NCBI GenBank assembly: GCA_031546985.1
Contig: JAVBJN010000035.1
Coordinates: forward strand, 1 to 54,005
DNA length: 54,005 bases
Reading direction: 5' to 3'
From: JAVBJN01 sp031546985
Lineage (GTDB): Bacteria; Bacteroidota; Bacteroidia; Chitinophagales; Chitinophagaceae
Position numbers and translations under genes: made by a program. Below the pieces are notes generated by a model that was not told where the DNA came from, searched no databases, and was given only the letters and a program-made list of their open reading frames with translations. Below, one piece after another: positions 1-7,940 of the stretch (positions within the stretch are counted from its first letter, which is position 1; every line of letters starts with the position of its first letter).

Positions 1-3000
1 TGTGTGCCTGTACTTCTTTCACGTCGTCTTTGTAACGTTTCAGAGAGCCCAGCTCGCCGGTGTAGATTACGATGCCATCGCGCACCAGGTTAACCCTGGA
101 GTTGCGGAAGATTTTGCCATCCAGTACGTAGCAACCTGCAATGGTACCTGCGCCTGTGATTTTGTAAACCTCGCGGATTTCCACGTTGGCTGTAACTTTT
201 TTCTCCACTTTCGGTTCCAGCATCCCTTCCATCGCGCCTTTGATCTCGTCGATCGCGTCGTAAATGATGGAGTAGAAACGGATATCGATGTTTTCGTGCT
301 CTGCCAGACGGGCTGCCTGTGCAGCAGGACGAACCTGGAAGCCCACGATGATAGCATCGGAAGCGGTAGCCAGCAATACATCGCTCTCGGTAATCTGACC
401 TACAGCTTTGTGTACAATGCTTACTACGATCTCTTCGGTGCTCAGTTTCTGCAGGGCATCACTCAATGCTTCTACAGAACCATCCACGTCACCTTTAATG
501 ATCAGGTTGAGTTGTTTAAAGTTACCCAACGCTAAGCGGCGGCCAATCTCATCCAGCGTAATGTGTTTCTTGGTACGCATACCCTGCTCGCGAACGATCT
601 GGGCACGGTGAGTGGCAATTGATTTCGCTTCGTCTTCGTCTTCGTAAACTTTAAATTTCTCACCCGCCTGAGGGGCACCATTCAGACCGAGGATCTGAAC
701 CGGTACAGATGGTCCGGCTTCGGTCATACGCTGACCACGCTCGTTGGTCATCGCTTTTACCTTACCATGCAGCGAACCTGCTACCATCATATCACCTACG
801 CGCAGTGTACCGCTCTGAACCAGGATGGTGGCAACATAACCACGTCCTTTATCGAGGGAGGCCTCAATTACAGAACCTGTTGATTCACGATCCGGATTAG
901 CTTTCAGATCGAGGATCTCAGCTTCCAGCAGAATTTTTTCCAGCAACAGGTCAATATTCAGACCTTTTTTAGCACTCAGCTCCTGGCATTGGTATTTACC
1001 ACCCCAATCTTCAACCAGGATGTTCATATTGGCCAGTTGCTCGTATATTTTTTGCGGATTAGCTCCGTCTTTATCGATTTTGTTGATCGCGAAGATCATT
1101 GGCAGACCCGCAGCCTGTGCGTGGCTGATGGCTTCTTTGGTCTGAGGCATTACCGCATCATCCGCAGCGATTACGATAACCGTAATATCCGCTACTTTGG
1201 CACCACGGGCACGCATCGCTGTAAACGCTTCGTGACCTGGGGTATCGAGGAAGGTGAGTTTTTTACCTGCAGCGGTGGTTACCTGGTAGGCACCAATGTG
1301 CTGGGTGATACCACCCGCTTCGCCAGATACTACGTTGGCATTACGGATATAATCGAGCAATGAAGTTTTACCGTGATCTACGTGACCCATGATGGTTACA
1401 ACCGGTGCACGTGGAATCAGATCTTCAGGATCTTCTACTTCTACTTCTTCCTCTTCTTCCTGTGCTTCTTCCAGACCAATAAATTCAACTTCATATCCGA
1501 ATTCGCCTGCTACCAGTTCAATAACCTCTGCGTCGAGACGCTGGTTAATGGATACCATGATACCCAGGTTCATACATTTACCAATTACCTCGGCAAAGCT
1601 TACATCCATCAGAGAAGCCAGCTCACTTACCGAGATAAACTCAGTAACCTGCAATACGTTGTCCTGCCCTGCTGCATTGGCTGCTGCCTGCTGCTCGTGG
1701 TAGTCTTCACGTTTCTGACGACGGTATTTGGAACGTTGGCTCTTTCCGCGTCCACCGGCCAGTTTGGCCTGTGTCTGGCGTATTTTTTCCTGGATTTCTT
1801 TTTGATCGATTTCTTTATCAGGTTGTTGTGGTCCGCGACGGTCGTTGTTACGGTTTGCACCACCCTGGTAGCCGCCACCCGGACGGTTACCGCCTGGATG
1901 TCCGCCACCACCCGGGCGATTGCCCTGATAGCCGCCGCCACCTTGCTGGGGACCGCCTGGACGGTTGCCCTGATAGCCGCCACCCGGACGATTACCCTGG
2001 TATCCGCCACCGCCACCTGGACGGTTGCCCTGGTAGCCACCACCGCCTTGTTGCTGGCCGCCACCTTGTTGCGGGCCACCCGGACGTTGGTTATTACCAC
2101 CAGTATTATTGTTATCGTTCTTAAGCTGTTCGGGTTTTTTATCTAACGGAATGCGCTTGCGCTTGCGTTTTTCTTTCTTGTCTGCGGCACTGCTTCTGCG
2201 ATCATGCTCTACCGGAAGCTCGATTTTACCGAGAATTTTTGGTCCTTCCAGTACCACTTTCGTCAGATGTTCCATTACCTGCGGTTTCGCCGGCCCTTCG
2301 GGTTTCGGAGCGTCCGGGTTTGGAGGTGTTGGTTTCTTGTCCACAGGAGCGGTCATTACCGGTCTTGTGGTTACAGGTACCACTTTAGGTTTTTCTGCTG
2401 GTTTAGTTTCCTTAGCAGCAGGCGTTGGCGCTGGTTCCACAGGTTTTTCGGTTTTTTCTGCAGCCGGAGCAATTACTTCCGGTGCCGGCTCCGGTTTGGG
2501 TTCTTTCACTACTGGAGGTACTGATTCAGACTTATCTTTTTCAGACACAGGAGTTTCGGCGGGTTTAACCACTTCTTCCTCGTCTGATTTTTTCTTGGGG
2601 GTATTAGCTGCACCTTTCTTAGGACGGGTTGACATATTCAACTCATCAAGGTTTATCTTATCGATAATTTTCGGTCCGTCGAGTTTACGGCCGGTTGTTT
2701 TTTCTTCTGCAACAGGTTCTTTCACTTCCGGTGCTGCTGCTGCCGGCGGTGCTTCTTCCACTACAGGTTTTACCACCACTTCCGGCTTAGGCTCAGGTTT
2801 GGCCTCCACTACCGGCGGGGTTACAGGTACTACGGGTTCCGCTTTGGGTTCCACAGGTTTGGCTACAGGCTCGGTAACCTCCGGAGCAGCCTTCTCTTCC
2901 TTAACAGGAGCAGGTGCCGCTTCGGATTCTTTTTTAGCTACAGGTGCCTCAGCTGCTTTCTTAGCAGGCTTAGGCTCACGGGCTGCCAGGTCCAGCTCCT

Positions 3001-3250
3001 CCTTGGTTTTGTGGAGGTTATCCAGCAATGCCCCTTTGGGCAGGTGGATAGAATCGCTTTTACGTTTGGCCAGTTTATCCTGGGCAAACTCCTGCTGGGC
3101 AGAATGATACATTTCCTCTGTTAGTTTCGCGCTCGGACTAACGGTTATATCATATCCCTTCGCGGTGAGGAACTCTACAAGAGTATCCTTACCAACGTTA
3201 AATTCCTTGGCAGCAGCTAAAAGCCTTGGTGTTTTCGATGCGTCTGACAT
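1..3250 (-). CDS. infB: Translation initiation factor IF-2 (C-terminus cut by window edge)
   Basis: GTPase that delivers initiator fMet-tRNA to the 30S subunit and promotes subunit joining. The frame runs from the ATG at 3248-3250 off the left edge, giving 1083 codons; by comparison with the E. coli protein a few dozen C-terminal residues are missing. An IF2_N-like helix lies at residues 5-35. It is followed by a long Pro/Ala/Glu/Lys-rich linker with two copies of a GPKI..KI motif, a basic KRKRKR patch, a Gly/Gln/Asn/Arg/Pro repeat tract (about 384-475), the G domain with GHVDHGKT (about 620), DTPGHE and NKID, then domains II-IV. Last gene visible in the rimP-nusA-infB operon, 94 bp after nusA. 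The N-terminal part before the G domain is longer than in E. coli. Identification is certain. Confidence 0.98.
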   Translation of the reverse strand, partial: MSDASKTPRLLAAAKEFNVGKDTLVEFLTAKGYDITVSPSAKLTEEMYHSAQQEFAQDKLAKRKSDSIHLPKGALLDNLHKTKEELDLAAREPKPAKKAAEAPVAKKESEAAPAPVKEEKAAPEVTEPVAKPVEPKAEPVVPVTPPVVEAKPEPKPEVVVKPVVEEAPPAAAAPEVKEPVAEEKTTGRKLDGPKIIDKINLDELNMSTRPKKGAANTPKKKSDEEEVVKPAETPVSEKDKSESVPPVVKEPKPEPAPEVIAPAAEKTEKPVEPAPTPAAKETKPAEKPKVVPVTTRPVMTAPVDKKPTPPNPDAPKPEGPAKPQVMEHLTKVVLEGPKILGKIELPVEHDRRSSAADKKEKRKRKRIPLDKKPEQLKNDNNNTGGNNQRPGGPQQGGGQQQGGGGYQGNRPGGGGGYQGNRPGGGYQGNRPGGPQQGGGGYQGNRPGGGGHPGGNRPGGGYQGGANRNNDRRGPQQPDKEIDQKEIQEKIRQTQAKLAGGRGKSQRSKYRRQKREDYHEQQAAANAAGQDNVLQVTEFISVSELASLMDVSFAEVIGKCMNLGIMVSINQRLDAEVIELVAGEFGYEVEFIGLEEAQEEEEEVEVEDPEDLIPRAPVVTIMGHVDHGKTSLLDYIRNANVVSGEAGGITQHIGAYQVTTAAGKKLTFLDTPGHEAFTAMRARGAKVADITVIVIAADDAVMPQTKEAISHAQAAGLPMIFAINKIDKDGANPQKIYEQLANMNILVEDWGGKYQCQELSAKKGLNIDLLLEKILLEAEILDLKANPDRESTGSVIEASLDKGRGYVATILVQSGTLRVGDMMVAGSLHGKVKAMTNERGQRMTEAGPSVPVQILGLNGAPQAGEKFKVYEDEDEAKSIATHRAQIVREQGMRTKKHITLDEIGRRLALGNFKQLNLIIKGDVDGSVEALSDALQKLSTEEIVVSIVHKAVGQITESDVLLATASDAIIVGFQVRPAAQAARLAEHENIDIRFYSIIYDAIDEIKGAMEGMLEPKVEKKVTANVEIREVYKITGAGTIAGCYVLDGKIFRNSRVNLVRDGIVIYTGELGSLKRYKDDVKEVQAH
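1850..2095 (-). repeat. Gly-rich YQGNRPGG tandem repeat inside infB
   Basis: Within the IF-2 linker the translated minus strand gives four copies of YQGNRPGG spaced by Gly or GPQQGG runs, plus degenerate copies HPGGNRPGG and YQGGANR. The tract is predicted to be disordered and resembles RGG/YQG RNA-binding low-complexity sequence. Codons vary between copies, so this is not a fresh perfect duplication. Confidence 0.85.
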
Positions 3251-3344
3251 TCAGTTCTCCTCTGAATTTTTGTTAATGTTTTGTCCAGGATCAGTGCCCG
3301 GGGCAAAACTATTTTAATGTTATCATGATCCGAAATTGCTTCGG

Positions 3345-4610
3345 TTACTCTGCTTCCTCTTCCGAGTCGCTTTCAAATTCTTCCTGCAAGATACGACGAA
3401 CTTCCAGTATTGTCTCTTCTTCCAAATCACTACGGCGAACGAGGTCCTCAACACTCAGTTCCAAAATACTGCGGGCAGTATCGCAACCAATGCGTTTGAG
3501 CTCGTCAATCACCCATCCTTCAATCTCATCTGAGAATTCTTCCAGATCAATATCGAAAGTATCTACGTCTTCTTCCTGGTCGCGGTATACATCCAGTGTA
3601 TAGCCGGTCAGTTCCTGGGCCAGTTTAATATTTACCCCTCTTTTACCGATAGCCAGTGATACCTGGTCGGGTTTAAGGTAAACCTTAGCCGTTTTCTTTT
3701 CATTATCCAGCACGATTTCTGTAATCCGCGACGGTGTTAACGAGCGCTGGATGAGCAGTTGGGTATTGCTGGTATAGTTAATGATGTCGATGTTTTCGTT
3801 GCGCAGTTCGCGTACAATACCGTGAATACGGCTACCTTTCATACCTACGCAGGCTCCTACCGGATCAATGCGGTCGTCGAAAGATTCTACAGCTACTTTG
3901 GCTCTTTCGCCGGGCTCACGTACAATTTTCTTGATTACGATAAGACCATCGGCGATTTCAGGCACCTCAATTTCAAGCAATTTGGCCAGGAAAGAAGGGT
4001 GCGTACGGCTCAGGATAATTACCGGAGTGTTGTTGCGCATTTCTACTTTCTTCACCACCGCACGGATGGGTTCGCCTTTCTTGAAATAATCGGAAGGGAT
4101 CTGCTCTGATTTTGGTAAAATCAGCTCGTTGCTTTCGTCATCGAGCAGCAGAATTTCTTTTTTCCATACCTGGTATACTTCGCCACCAATGATTTCGCCC
4201 ACACGCTCAGAATATTTCTGAAGCAGGTTGTTCTTTTTCAGGTCGCTGATACGGGCAGCCAGTGTTTGCTTGGCAGCCAGGATGGCACGACGGCCGAAAT
4301 CAAGGATATTTACTTCTTCAAATAATTCTTCTCCTACCTGATAGTCGGGTTCAACCAAAACCGCTTCTGAATATTCAATCTCTTTATTATCGTCTTCAGA
4401 AAAACCGTCTTCTACAATAATCCTGCGGCGATAAATCTCAAGGTCACCCTTCTCAGTGTTAACAATGATGTCGAAATTTTCATCAGAGCCATATTTTTTA
4501 CGCAACAGGGTTTTGAATACATCTTCCAAAACCTTCATCATCGTAGGGCGGTCAATGTTTTCCGCCTCTTTAAACTCTGTGAACGACTCAATGAGGTTAA
4601 TACTTGCCAT
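3345..4610 (-). CDS. nusA: Transcription termination/antitermination factor NusA
   Basis: RNA polymerase-binding factor acting in pausing, termination and antitermination. The protein is 421 residues from the ATG at 4608-4610 (MASINLIES). An in-frame upstream extension exists but would run back into rimP, so this start is preferred; it lies 14 bp after the rimP stop. Domain order is N-terminal RNAP-binding domain (about 1-130), S1 domain (about 130-205), then two KH domains, the first carrying DPVGACVGMKGSRI and the second SLAIGKRGVNIKLA. The C-terminus is a Glu/Asp-rich segment instead of the duplicated acidic repeats of E. coli NusA, as usual in this phylum. Middle gene of the operon. Confidence 0.97.
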   Translation of the reverse strand: MASINLIESFTEFKEAENIDRPTMMKVLEDVFKTLLRKKYGSDENFDIIVNTEKGDLEIYRRRIIVEDGFSEDDNKEIEYSEAVLVEPDYQVGEELFEEVNILDFGRRAILAAKQTLAARISDLKKNNLLQKYSERVGEIIGGEVYQVWKKEILLLDDESNELILPKSEQIPSDYFKKGEPIRAVVKKVEMRNNTPVIILSRTHPSFLAKLLEIEVPEIADGLIVIKKIVREPGERAKVAVESFDDRIDPVGACVGMKGSRIHGIVRELRNENIDIINYTSNTQLLIQRSLTPSRITEIVLDNEKKTAKVYLKPDQVSLAIGKRGVNIKLAQELTGYTLDVYRDQEEDVDTFDIDLEEFSDEIEGWVIDELKRIGCDTARSILELSVEDLVRRSDLEEETILEVRRILQEEFESDSEEEAE

Positions 4611-4624
4611 GTTCTGTTCAGGTT

Positions 4625-5098
4625 TTAAAATACAACGCACACTACAGTGTGCTTAATCTGGTTAAAGAATATTTCAATGTCTTTAAAAACAGGTTTGCTT
4701 CTGCGGCCACCCTTTTCTTCAATCACGATACGGTCTTCGTGCACTTCCTTCAACTGCCCTTCAAGCGGTTCGGCACCTTCTTCCAGCAAAGTTACCTCTA
4801 CCTGGCGTCCTATGTTCTTGAGATATTGGCGGTGCAGTTTTAAGGGTTCTCCAATTCCGGGGCTGCTTACTTCAAGCGAAAAATCGCCTTCGGGATACAT
4901 TGCGAGTTCTTCGATTTGCTTGTACAGCTTGCGGTTTACACGCACACAGTCCTTAATAGCAAAACCGCCGTCGGCGTCAATATATACCTTTATGTTGTTG
5001 GTAGATTTGATTTTAACCTCTACCAGGAATGCATCGGTGCCTTCCAGTAAAGGTTCGATCATTCCAGTAATAATTGTAATCTGTTCTTTCGAATCCAT
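4625..5098 (-). CDS. rimP: Ribosome maturation factor RimP
   Basis: Cytoplasmic 30S assembly factor of 157 residues with the usual two domains. The N-terminal half contains the conserved LEVSSPGIGEPL segment (about residues 75-87); the C-terminal Sm-like half carries EGQLKEVHEDRIVI. First gene of rimP-nusA-infB, the order found across bacteria. The start ATG (5096-5098) lies 12 nt downstream of a perfect 10-bp hairpin and about 45 nt downstream of a good promoter -7 box. Confidence 0.96.
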   Translation of the reverse strand: MDSKEQITIITGMIEPLLEGTDAFLVEVKIKSTNNIKVYIDADGGFAIKDCVRVNRKLYKQIEELAMYPEGDFSLEVSSPGIGEPLKLHRQYLKNIGRQVEVTLLEEGAEPLEGQLKEVHEDRIVIEEKGGRRSKPVFKDIEIFFNQIKHTVVCVVF

Positions 5099-5110
5099 AA
5101 CTTAATAAAA

Positions 5111-5132
5111 GAAGGGGACACATGTCCCCTTC
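5111..5132 (-). promoter_or_regulatory. Leader hairpin with T-rich tail ahead of rimP
   Basis: GAAGGGGACA and TGTCCCCTTC form a perfect 10-bp inverted repeat with a 2-nt centre. Read on the minus strand it is followed by TTCTTTTATT, so it has the form of an intrinsic terminator located between the promoter and the rimP start. A role in attenuation of the operon is inference. Confidence 0.6.
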
Positions 5133-5148
5133 CAATCATTTTCTGGCG

Positions 5149-5181
5149 CAAAGATATGAATTATTCACAAAAAAATATCAA
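5149..5181 (-). promoter_or_regulatory. Promoter of rimP-nusA-infB
   Basis: Minus-strand TATCTTTG (5149-5156) matches the Bacteroidota -7 consensus TAnnTTTG. Candidate -33 elements are TTTG at 5168-5171 (11-nt spacer) or TTG at 5179-5181 (22-nt spacer); neither spacing is ideal. Confidence 0.6.
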
Positions 5182-5201
5182 TTGTTAAAGTATTTCCAAG
5201 A

Positions 5202-5235
5202 TTGCCCACCCAAATGGAATCTTAATGTAACTTTG
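5202..5235 (+). promoter_or_regulatory. Promoter of the small membrane protein gene
   Basis: TTG at 5202-5204, a 23-nt spacer, then TAACTTTG at 5228-5235, a full match to TAnnTTTG. It is divergent from the rimP promoter and sits 23 nt before the ATG at 5259. Confidence 0.55.
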
Positions 5236-5258
5236 GCTCTCCTAAGATAACTTGAGAT

Positions 5259-5501
5259 ATGATTAAGTTCCTGTTTGAGATATTAGTTGTGGTTTTGTTG
5301 GTACGATTTGTATTCAACTTCCTGGTTCCTTTATTTAATACAACCCGTATGGTAAAGAACCAAATGAACGATCTGAACCGTAAAATGCAGGATGCCCAGC
5401 GCCAGGCCAATGCCAGCCAGGGCTACCAAAACCCGCAGCAGCAGATGCACCAAAAACCATCGCGCGACGCAGACTATATTGATTTTGAAGAGGTTAAGTA
5501 A
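5259..5501 (+). CDS. Small single-pass membrane protein (DUF4834-like)
   Basis: 80 residues. The first 25 form one strongly hydrophobic helix (LFEILVVVLLVRFVFNFLVP). A charged and Gln/Asn-rich cytoplasmic or periplasmic tail follows, ending in RDADYIDFEEVK. Size, single N-terminal helix and acidic DYIDFEEV tail resemble the Bacteroidota DUF4834 family; the family call is from memory and function is unknown. It stands alone between a divergent promoter and a bidirectional terminator. Confidence 0.7.
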   Translation: MIKFLFEILVVVLLVRFVFNFLVPLFNTTRMVKNQMNDLNRKMQDAQRQANASQGYQNPQQQMHQKPSRDADYIDFEEVK

Positions 5502-5525
5502 TTGAACCTGCCCAGAATATATGTA

Positions 5526-5560
5526 AAACGGCCCTCACAATATTGCGAGGGCCGTTTTTT
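5526..5560. terminator. Bidirectional terminator
   Basis: ACGGCCCTC pairs with GAGGGCCGT and is flanked by A and T runs on both sides. It serves the converging genes at 5259-5501 and 5567-6199. Confidence 0.85.
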
Positions 5561-5566
5561 TATGCT

Positions 5567-6199
5567 TTATACTGCCTGCTTGGGCTTAAAAATATCGTCT
5601 TCGAGGGTCATACCGTTGGTGAGGTGAATGGTGCGGATACCCAAAGCCTCTGCCGCGGCAATGTGCTGCGGACTATCGTCAATAAACAATGTCTCTTCCG
5701 GCTCCAGCCCGTTTTGATCTAATATATACTGAAACACATTGGCATTGGGCTTACGCATGCCTATGCGGTGCGACAGGTACACTTTATTAAAAAACAATGC
5801 AATATTAGGAATACCGTTGTAGGTATTGAGCATGTCGTTAAAGGCCTTTTCGTGAATCTCGTTGGTATTGCTCAGCAAAAAGGTATTGTAATGCAATTGC
5901 ACCTGTTGCAATATCTGCAAGCGGCGCAACGGAAAATCGAGGAGCATTTCGTTCCAGGCCGCAGTAATATCCGAATCGGAGATGTTTACACCCGATACTT
6001 CACGAATGGCATCGAAAAACTCGCGCTGGCCGATTTTGCCCGTCTCCAGATCGTCGAACAGCCCGGTTTGTTTTAATTGAGAATACTGCTCGTCAAAGCG
6101 GTCAAAACCCAGTTCGCGAAACGCGCTGCTGGTATAATTATAGTCGATGTTGAGTATTACACCGCCCAGGTCGAAAATGATATTTTTGATCCCTTCCAT
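5567..6199 (-). CDS. HAD-family hydrolase (YihX-like phosphatase)
   Basis: 210 residues from the ATG at 6197-6199 (MEGIKNIIFD). A longer frame begins upstream but its extra residues look like leader sequence. Motif I is FDLGGVI with nucleophile D10 and Gly at the +2 position, as in the YihX/epoxide-hydrolase-like group. Motif II is LLSNTNEIH, motif III the Lys in RKPNANVF, and motif IV FIDDSPQH. The alpha-helical cap sits between motifs I and II (subclass I). Predicted to be a soluble phosphatase acting on a small phosphorylated metabolite such as a sugar phosphate; substrate cannot be read from sequence. Confidence 0.88.
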   Translation of the reverse strand: MEGIKNIIFDLGGVILNIDYNYTSSAFRELGFDRFDEQYSQLKQTGLFDDLETGKIGQREFFDAIREVSGVNISDSDITAAWNEMLLDFPLRRLQILQQVQLHYNTFLLSNTNEIHEKAFNDMLNTYNGIPNIALFFNKVYLSHRIGMRKPNANVFQYILDQNGLEPEETLFIDDSPQHIAAAEALGIRTIHLTNGMTLEDDIFKPKQAV

Positions 6200-6222
6200 G
6201 CTGCAAAGAAAAAAATTAAATG

Positions 6223-6246
6223 TTGAAAGAAAATTTTTTACTTTTG
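6223..6246 (+). promoter_or_regulatory. Promoter of the CAU tRNA
   Basis: TACTTTTG at 6239-6246 matches TAnnTTTG and lies 18 nt before the mature tRNA 5' end. A TTG at 6223-6225 is a possible -33 element, but its 13-nt spacer is short. Confidence 0.6.
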
Positions 6247-6263
6247 CAACCGCCATTCCGGCA

Positions 6264-6337
6264 GGACCCTTAGCTCAGCCGGTTAGAGCATCTGACTCAT
6301 AATCAGAGGGTCGCTGGTTCGAGCCCAGCAGGGTCCA
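6264..6337 (+). tRNA. tRNA with CAU anticodon, probably tRNA-Ile2 (or elongator Met)
   Basis: The complete 74-nt cloverleaf has a perfect 7-bp acceptor stem (GGACCCT with AGGGTCC), discriminator A and no encoded CCA. The anticodon stem TCTGA/TCAGA encloses the loop CTCATAA, so the anticodon is CAU. The T stem is GCTGG/CCAGC with loop TTCGAGC. The body, in particular GGTCGCTGG and CCAGCAGGG, resembles E. coli tRNA-Ile2, whose C34 is modified to lysidine to read AUA. A CAU anticodon alone cannot separate Ile2 from elongator Met. Confidence 0.95.
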
Positions 6338-6342
6338 CTTCT

Positions 6343-6371
6343 CCCCCCACATCTTGTGGGGGATTTCTTTT
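6343..6371 (+). terminator. tRNA terminator
   Basis: CCCCCACA pairs with TGTGGGGG around a TCT loop, followed by ATTTCTTTTTT. Confidence 0.85.
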
Positions 6372-6406
6372 TTATACCCTTTCCTTTTAAATAATAAATC
6401 ACATCC

Positions 6407-6470
6407 GCCGTTAGTGCATCCCGATTGAAAATCGGGAGGGTCGCTGGTTCGAGCCCAGCAGCGTCCGCCA
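6407..6470 (+). pseudogene. 5'-truncated tRNA remnant with a GAA (Phe-type) anticodon arm
   Basis: From the D loop onward this matches a tRNA: GCCG-TTAG-GCATC as in the neighbouring tRNA; an anticodon stem CCCGA/TCGGG around loop TTGAAAA (anticodon GAA); and a 26-nt stretch identical to the upstream tRNA (6306-6331 and 6436-6461) covering variable loop and T arm. It ends GTCC-G-CCA, with CCA encoded. The 5' acceptor strand and 5' D stem are absent: no GGACGCT occurs upstream to pair with AGCGTCC. It is followed directly by a terminator. It cannot fold as a canonical tRNA, so I call it a remnant. Confidence 0.75.
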
Positions 6471-6472
6471 AA

Positions 6473-6508
6473 CCGAAAAGCAATAACCTTGTTTTTCGGT
6501 TTTTTTTA
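6473..6508 (+). terminator. Terminator after the tRNA remnant
   Basis: CCGAAAA pairs with TTTTCGG and is followed by a run of eight T. Its presence suggests the remnant was once an independent transcribed tRNA gene. Confidence 0.75.
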
Positions 6509-6606
6509 TTGCCTTCACCTGGTAAGTACTTTCCCACCTCTCTTTTCCCCGGTTTATTTCTTTTCGTCGTACCTATAGTATTTTTCAATCCCACAATAAG
6601 AGACAA

Positions 6607-6625
6607 AAAGGTATTTTTATCCTTT
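6607..6625 (+). promoter_or_regulatory. Inverted repeat upstream of the flavohemoglobin gene
   Basis: AAAGG and CCTTT flank a 9-nt AT core about 40-58 nt before the hmp ATG. Possible regulator site, for instance for a nitrosative-stress regulator, but short enough to be chance. Confidence 0.25.
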
Positions 6626-6664
6626 ATTACACAGATTCCTATCACAAATCCAATCATTAGGCAC

Positions 6665-7873
6665 ATGACAAATGAACAAAAAGAGCTGATCAAAGCTACA
6701 GTACCTGTATTGAAAGAACACGGCGTTACCCTCACCACACACTTCTACCAACGCATGTTTACCCATAATCCGGAGCTGAAAAACGTTTTTAATATGGGCA
6801 ACCAGCAAAACCACAAGCAGCAAACCGCCCTGGCTATGGCCGTACTCGCTTATGCCGAGCATATTGACGATCCTTCTGTATTATTCCCCGTGGTAGACAG
6901 CATTGGGCATAAACATACCAGCCTCGATATACGACCCGAGCATTACCAGATTGTAGGCCGGCACCTGATAGCCTCTATCTCCGAAGTATTGGGCGAGGCT
7001 GCAACACCCGCCATTCTCGATGCCTGGACCACCGCCTACCTGCAACTGGCGCAGCTTATGAGCGGGCATGAAAGTTCTTTATACGAGAAGCAAGTGGCTA
7101 AAAAAGGCGGCTGGACCGGCTGGCGACCGTTTGTGGTAAAAGAAAAAGTGGCGGAATCTGCCGAGATCACCTCTTTTTACCTCTACCCTACCGATGCGGG
7201 CACTGTTGCAGATTTTGAACCGGGCCAATACATTAGCGTAAGGCTGTTTTTACCGGCGCTGAATTTACTGCAACCCCGGCAATACAGCATCTCCAGCGCG
7301 CCCAATGGCAGCCACTACCGCATTTCGGTTAAGAAAGAAGCGGGCAGCACCCATCCGGATGGCATGATCAGCAACTGGCTGCACGATGAGATTAAAGCAG
7401 GAGATATTATTGACGTTTCGGCACCGGCAGGTTCTTTTACCTTACAACCCGATACCCAGAAGCCGGTGGTTTTCATTAGTGGCGGTGTGGGCCAAACGCC
7501 CCTGCTCTGCATGCTCGAAAGCCTGATACAGCGGCAGCACACCCATAGCAAGATCTGGATTCATGGCTGTAAAGGCGCAGCTGTTCATGCCTTTGGCGAT
7601 ACCATTGCCACCTGGACCCAGCAGCACCCCACCGTGCAAAGCCATATTTTTTATGACGAAGCATTGCCCACCAGCGAGACCACCAGCCCCTTAACGGGAT
7701 GGGTAGACCTCTCCCGCCTGGACAAGGCCATTGTAAATCCCGAAGCGGCTTACTACATCTGCGGCCCGGCGCCTTTTATTCAAAAGCACCATAAATTCCT
7801 TACGGCCAATGGCATTGACCCCTCGGCCATTCATTACGAAGAGTTTGGCCCTGCTTCTTTAAGCTTAAACTAA
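6665..7873 (+). CDS. hmp: Flavohemoglobin (nitric oxide dioxygenase)
   Basis: Converts NO and O2 to nitrate with NAD(P)H; a cytoplasmic nitrosative-stress defence. 402 residues from the ATG at 6665 (MTNEQKEL), close to the 396 of E. coli Hmp; the open frame runs back through the tRNA remnant but that part is not protein-like. Globin domain (1-140) with Tyr B10 (Y28), distal Gln near 52-53 and proximal His84 in GHKHTSL. FAD domain with RQYS at 205-208. NAD domain with GGVGQTP near 275 and YYICGPAPF near the C-terminus. Stands alone between the tRNA locus and a terminator shared with hup. Confidence 0.97.
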   Translation: MTNEQKELIKATVPVLKEHGVTLTTHFYQRMFTHNPELKNVFNMGNQQNHKQQTALAMAVLAYAEHIDDPSVLFPVVDSIGHKHTSLDIRPEHYQIVGRHLIASISEVLGEAATPAILDAWTTAYLQLAQLMSGHESSLYEKQVAKKGGWTGWRPFVVKEKVAESAEITSFYLYPTDAGTVADFEPGQYISVRLFLPALNLLQPRQYSISSAPNGSHYRISVKKEAGSTHPDGMISNWLHDEIKAGDIIDVSAPAGSFTLQPDTQKPVVFISGGVGQTPLLCMLESLIQRQHTHSKIWIHGCKGAAVHAFGDTIATWTQQHPTVQSHIFYDEALPTSETTSPLTGWVDLSRLDKAIVNPEAAYYICGPAPFIQKHHKFLTANGIDPSAIHYEEFGPASLSLN

Positions 7874-7891
7874 CCTTAGCAGTAAAAATAC

Positions 7892-7919
7892 AAAAGCCAC
7901 CCGGTGAGGGTGGCTTTTT
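7892..7919. terminator. Bidirectional terminator between hmp and hup
   Basis: AAAAGCCACCC pairs with GGGTGGCTTTT; T runs on both strands serve the convergent genes. Confidence 0.85.
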
Positions 7920-7940
7920 GGTTTTCACCGGAGTGAGAAC

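Noticed and set aside
1627..2100. Minus-strand frame in the IF-2 repeat region
   Set aside because: An off-frame reading of the repeat tract; it has the same period but no protein-like features, and IF-2 is open through the region.
1373..3107. Long plus-strand frames opposite infB (257 and 332 codons)
   Set aside because: They are shadows of the Pro/Ala/Gly-rich infB linker; composition is low-complexity and the minus frame has all IF-2 motifs.
6306..6461. Attachment sites of an integrated element
   Set aside because: The 26-nt repeats are only about 100 bp apart with nothing mobile between them and no integrase nearby; kept only as one possible origin of the remnant.
6425..6664. 80-codon N-terminal extension of flavohemoglobin
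   Set aside because: It translates the tRNA remnant and its terminator; the globin begins at 6665 with MTNEQKEL as in the family.
6283..6738. Minus-strand open frame of 151 codons across the tRNA locus
   Set aside because: It reads the complement of the tRNA and the remnant (segments such as GPCWARTSDP and AAGLEPATL are well-known tRNA-antisense artefacts) and overlaps hmp.
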